Below the pieces are notes generated by a model that saw only the letters and a list, made by a program, of their open reading frames with translations, was not told the origin of the DNA and did not search any database. Shown piece after piece: positions 61,121 to 64,000 of a DNA stretch of 64,000 nt. The stretch lies in assembly GCA_040901865.1 (NCBI GenBank), contig JBBDYD010000142.1:1-64000 (forward strand). Direction: 5' to 3'. Within the stretch, counting starts at the first letter, position 1. Every line of letters starts with the position of its first letter. Source of the stretch: JBBDYD01 sp040901865. GTDB taxonomy: Bacteria; Bacteroidota; Ignavibacteria; UBA10030. The position numbers and the translations under genes are program-made.

Positions 61121-61696
61121 ATGGAAGCAGTTCGAACATATTTCAGGGATATCTGGAAGGCACTCTCGTCCATTGCCATCGGAATGAACGTGACGATCCG
61201 ACACGTGTTCCATCCGGCGGTGACGATCCAGTATCCGGACGTCAAATTGAAAATGCCCGAAAGGGCGCGGAACCGCCTCTACGTAAACATCGATGATTGC
61301 ATCGGATGCGACCAGTGCGCACTCGCATGCCCGGTGGACTGCATATCGATTGACACAATCAAGGCAACGGCAGACCAGGATCTTGGGGCAACGTCGACCG
61401 GGCACAAGAAACGCCTGCACGTCCCCAAGTTTGACATCGATATTGCCAAATGCTGCTATTGCGGTCTTTGCGTCTACCCGTGTCCCACCGAATGTATTGT
61501 CATGACGGACGTTTATGAGTTTGCAGAATACGACCGGCATAACCTGATTTATCACTACAGCAGTATGGCGCCGGAGGAGATCGAGGGCGCAACGGCGAAG
61601 TTGAAGAAAGCCGACGAGGAAATGGCGGCGAAGAAAGCAGCAGCAGCCGCAGCAGCGGAAGCAAAGAAAGCTGAACAGCCAAAGCAGGGTTCCTGA
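61121..61696 (+). CDS. nuoI: NADH-quinone oxidoreductase subunit I
   Basis: 191 residues. Two [4Fe-4S] motifs: CIGCDQCALACPVDCIS and CCYCGLCVYPCPTECIV. Residues about 160-191 form a Lys/Ala-rich helical tail (KKADEEMAAKKAAAAAAAEA), longer than standard and low complexity. It carries clusters N6a and N6b of the peripheral arm. 21 bp after nuoH. Confidence 0.95.
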   Translation: MEAVRTYFRDIWKALSSIAIGMNVTIRHVFHPAVTIQYPDVKLKMPERARNRLYVNIDDCIGCDQCALACPVDCISIDTIKATADQDLGATSTGHKKRLHVPKFDIDIAKCCYCGLCVYPCPTECIVMTDVYEFAEYDRHNLIYHYSSMAPEEIEGATAKLKKADEEMAAKKAAAAAAAEAKKAEQPKQGS

Positions 61697-61698
61697 TT

Positions 61699-62202
61699 AT
61701 GGACTGGTATTCAATCGTTTTTTATACGTTTGCGTCAATTACCGTCGTTGGCGCTGGGATTGTCGTGTTTTCGCGGAATATCGTGTACTCGGCTTTTTCA
61801 TTACTCCTCACTTTTTTCGGTGTTGCAGGATTGTACGTTCTCCTGATGGCCGATTTTCTTGCTGTCACACAGTTGCTCATCTATGTCGGTGCGATTTTAG
61901 TATTGGTTATTTTTGGCGTCATGCTGACAACGAATGTCATCGACGTGCAGCTCCGTTCAAGAACGGTGAACGTTCTCCCGGCGCTGGTTCTGGTCGCCGC
62001 GCTCGGTGCGGCTCTCCTGCATGTCTTTTGGTACACTGACTGGACCATCCTCCCCGAACTGCAGTCAGTCGATCAGACGGCTCCGGAGATCGGAAAACTG
62101 TTCCTGAGTTCCTATGTGTTGCCCTTTGAAGTCGCTTCTGTCATTCTTCTTGTGGCGCTCATCGGCGCGGCGATGATTGCCCGTAGAGGACGAAAGGTCT
62201 GA
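61699..62202 (+). CDS. nuoJ: NADH-quinone oxidoreductase subunit J
   Basis: 167 residues, five membrane helices: IVFSRNIVYSAFSLLLTFFG, FLAVTQLLIYVGAILVLVIF, VASVILLVALIGAAMIARRG. Typical NuoJ with the conserved Y-V-G-A helix. 2 bp after nuoI and 1 bp before nuoK. Confidence 0.94.
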   Translation: MDWYSIVFYTFASITVVGAGIVVFSRNIVYSAFSLLLTFFGVAGLYVLLMADFLAVTQLLIYVGAILVLVIFGVMLTTNVIDVQLRSRTVNVLPALVLVAALGAALLHVFWYTDWTILPELQSVDQTAPEIGKLFLSSYVLPFEVASVILLVALIGAAMIARRGRKV

Positions 62203-62203
62203 T

Positions 62204-62533
62204 ATGCAACTCGGCGAGTGGTTCCAGCATCCGGGATTGACGCACTTTCTGATCATCAGCGCTGTCCTGTTCTCCTTCGGCGTTTTTGCCATTATCACAA
62301 GACGCAACGCCATCATGGTGCTGATGGGAATCGAGCTGATCCTGAATGCGGCCAACATCAATTTTGTCGCCTTCTCCCGGTACTCAACGGGGACGCTCGA
62401 CGGACAGATGATCGCAGTGTTCGTTATTATCCTCGCGGCAGCTGAGGCCGCGATCGCCCTCGCGATCATTCTCAATATCTTCCGGAACTTCAACACGGTC
62501 GAAGTGGATGAACTCACTCAATTGAGGGATTAA
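62204..62533 (+). CDS. nuoK: NADH-quinone oxidoreductase subunit K
   Basis: 109 residues from ATG 62204: FGVFAIITRRNAIMVLMGIE, LILNAANINFVAFSRYS, IILAAAEAAIALAIILNIFR. Both membrane Glu of the proton path (MGIE and AAAEAA) are present. An in-frame ATG at 62177 is inside nuoJ and is rejected. Confidence 0.95.
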   Translation: MQLGEWFQHPGLTHFLIISAVLFSFGVFAIITRRNAIMVLMGIELILNAANINFVAFSRYSTGTLDGQMIAVFVIILAAAEAAIALAIILNIFRNFNTVEVDELTQLRD

Positions 62534-62547
62534 TTGTCTTTACGGTC

Positions 62548-64000
62548 ATGGCACCCGATACTCTTCTGATCATAGCGACAGCGGTTCTGGTTCTTCCACT
62601 GCTCAGTTTTGTTCTGCTGATCTTCTTCAGCAAACGCCTGCCCAGGCAGGGTGACTGGCTCGGTACCGGCATCCTCGGCGTCACGCTTGTCCTTTCGTTG
62701 CTTCTTCTCTTATCGAAACTGACCTCCTATCATGATGAAGTCATCCAGACGGTCTTTACCTGGGTGAATTTCGGGTCGGTCGCGGGTATCGGGGTCCTAA
62801 AGATCGATCTGGGGATCATGATCGACAACCTTTCCGCGATCATGATGGTGGCGGTCCTGATTGTCAGTTTCCTCGTTCATCTGTTTTCCATCGGCTATAT
62901 GCAGGGCGATGTCCGCTACGGCCGGTATTTCTCCTACCTCGGCCTGTTTACGTTCTCCATGCTTGGGATCGTCCTGACGAATAATTTTTGGATGATGTAT
63001 GTGTTCTGGGAATTGGTCGGACTCAGCTCCTATCTGCTCATTGGGCACTGGTTCGAGAAGAAATCCGCTTCTGATGCGGCAAATAAAGCATTCATCGTCA
63101 ACCGGATCGGCGATATCGGAATGTTCACCGGAATCATGATCCTCTTTGCTACGTTCCATTCTTTCAATTTTGACGTGATCTTCGGTTCGATGCAGAGCGG
63201 AAACATTCCCTTTGGCAGCGAAGCATGGCTGACCGCTGCCGGTATCCTGATCTTCTGCGGGGCGATCGGGAAATCGGCTCAATTCCCGCTGCATGTGTGG
63301 CTTCCGGATGCCATGGAAGGACCGACCCCCGTCAGTGCGTTGATCCATGCGGCGACGATGGTCGCTGCCGGCGTCTACCTTGTCGCCCGCACCTTCTCCA
63401 TGATGACGGCAGATGCGCTGATGTTCATCGCCTACATCGGAGCGATCACCGCGTTTATCCCCGCAACGATCGCACTCGCGCAAACCGACATAAAAAAAGT
63501 GCTCGCCTATTCGACCGTCAGCCAGCTTGGCTACATGGTGATGGCGCTTGGCATAGGAGCCTACACCGCCGGATTTTTCCATCTCATCACGCATGCGATG
63601 TTCAAGGCCGGATTGTTCCTTGGTTCCGGTTCCGTCATTCACGCCATGCATCATGCGCTGCATCATAACAATGATCATCACACGGATGCGCAGGATATCC
63701 GGAACATGGGCGGTCTTCGGCGGAAGATGCCGATCACGTTTTGGACGTTTCTCATGTATACACTTGCGATCTCCGGGGTTCCGCTCACTTCGGGATTCCT
63801 TAGTAAGGACGAGATTCTTGCCGGCACGCTGGCATTCGACTATCTCAATGGCCATACCATCATCCCGATCATCGGGTTTTTTGTCGCAGGACTGACCGCC
63901 TTCTATATGTTCCGCCTGGTCATCATGGTGTTCCTCGGCGAACACAAAGACGCCGGCCGTTTTGAGGCTCTCCATGAATCTCCGGGTACAATGACCATCC
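62548..64000 (+). CDS. nuoL: NADH-quinone oxidoreductase subunit L (3' end beyond window)
   Basis: ATG 62548 opens a frame that is still open at 64000 (484 codons visible). MYVFWELVGLSSYLLIGHWF, FIVNRIGDIGMFTGIMILFA, IGKSAQFPLHVWLPDAMEGP, TPVSALIHAATMVAAGVYLV, AYSTVSQLGYMVMALGIGAY and the His-rich HAMHHALHHNNDHH are NuoL hallmarks. It is an antiporter-like proton-pumping subunit; full NuoL is about 620-700 residues, so about a quarter is missing. 14 bp after nuoK. Confidence 0.95.
   Translation, partial: MAPDTLLIIATAVLVLPLLSFVLLIFFSKRLPRQGDWLGTGILGVTLVLSLLLLLSKLTSYHDEVIQTVFTWVNFGSVAGIGVLKIDLGIMIDNLSAIMMVAVLIVSFLVHLFSIGYMQGDVRYGRYFSYLGLFTFSMLGIVLTNNFWMMYVFWELVGLSSYLLIGHWFEKKSASDAANKAFIVNRIGDIGMFTGIMILFATFHSFNFDVIFGSMQSGNIPFGSEAWLTAAGILIFCGAIGKSAQFPLHVWLPDAMEGPTPVSALIHAATMVAAGVYLVARTFSMMTADALMFIAYIGAITAFIPATIALAQTDIKKVLAYSTVSQLGYMVMALGIGAYTAGFFHLITHAMFKAGLFLGSGSVIHAMHHALHHNNDHHTDAQDIRNMGGLRRKMPITFWTFLMYTLAISGVPLTSGFLSKDEILAGTLAFDYLNGHTIIPIIGFFVAGLTAFYMFRLVIMVFLGEHKDAGRFEALHESPGTMTI

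Noticed and set aside
62797..63975. 392-codon minus-strand frame, rich in His, Asp, Arg
   Set aside because: Antisense to nuoL, which is unmistakable on the plus strand.

Overview
The window reads as a chromosomal segment of a free-living bacterium from the Bacteroidota/Chlorobiota/Ignavibacteriota side of the tree. This is inferred from gene content, with no database search: a PUR-like DUF3276 protein, a DUF5916 outer-membrane-type protein, an M61 lipoprotein peptidase, DUF4097 genes behind ECF sigma/anti-sigma pairs, and a complex I operon without nuoEFG. Promoters of the form TTGnnn-17 bp-TAnnnT recur before many operons, and strong hairpin terminators are common.

Layout. 1-3.3 kb: a stand-alone GH94-type protein matching only the C-terminal phosphorylase part of cyclic beta-1,2-glucan synthases. 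3.3-6.0 kb: a probable small mobile insertion (126-aa protein plus large serine recombinase) whose recombinase end overlaps an initiator tRNA-fMet gene; the 5' end of the tRNA is duplicated 101 bp away. 6-20 kb: M61 peptidase, YyaL/DUF255 protein, a CheY protein and a REC-histidine kinase, GH5 mannanase, M28 peptidase, DUF5916 protein, separated by spacers rich in degenerate word-like repeats. 19.7-22 kb: a compact cluster of ECF sigma factor, RraB-like protein, HTH-like protein and ImmA/IrrE peptidase behind a leader with five G/C hairpins. 22-31 kb: DUF3276 protein, lipid kinase, two ECF sigma/anti-sigma pairs (one with two DUF4097 proteins), a REC-kinase lacking the phospho-acceptor histidine, and a VWA protein. 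31.4-39.2 kb: a signalling cluster (TPR/REC protein, CheY, CHASE3-like/HAMP/GAF hybrid kinase, REC-kinase, REC-pseudokinase, Cys-motif protein), followed on the same strand by a type IV pilus/T2SS-like set (PilC/GspF, PilB/GspE, two membrane-anchored small proteins, one decayed gene) to 44 kb. 44-53 kb, minus strand: a tightly overlapping heme operon hemX-hemA-hemC-hemD-hemE-hemF-hemH-hemY plus a trailing secreted protein. 53-57 kb: M20 dipeptidase, cNMP-binding/DUF1003 protein, cobalamin adenosyltransferase, CBS protein and 7Fe-type ferredoxin. 57.3-64 kb: the complex I operon nuoABCDHIJKL, with nuoL running off the right edge.

Together: aerobic heme synthesis (HemF and HemY both need oxygen) and a quinone-reducing complex I without the NADH-oxidising module suggest a respiring organism, with many secreted hydrolases and much signalling capacity. 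The least conventional parts are the ECF-RraB-HTH-ImmA cluster with its structured leader, the two REC-linked degenerate kinases, the overlapping face-to-face promoters at 29.5 kb, the recombinase/tRNA-fMet junction, and the intergenic word repeats. Coordinates and motifs were read by eye; no alignment, folding or database search was run.
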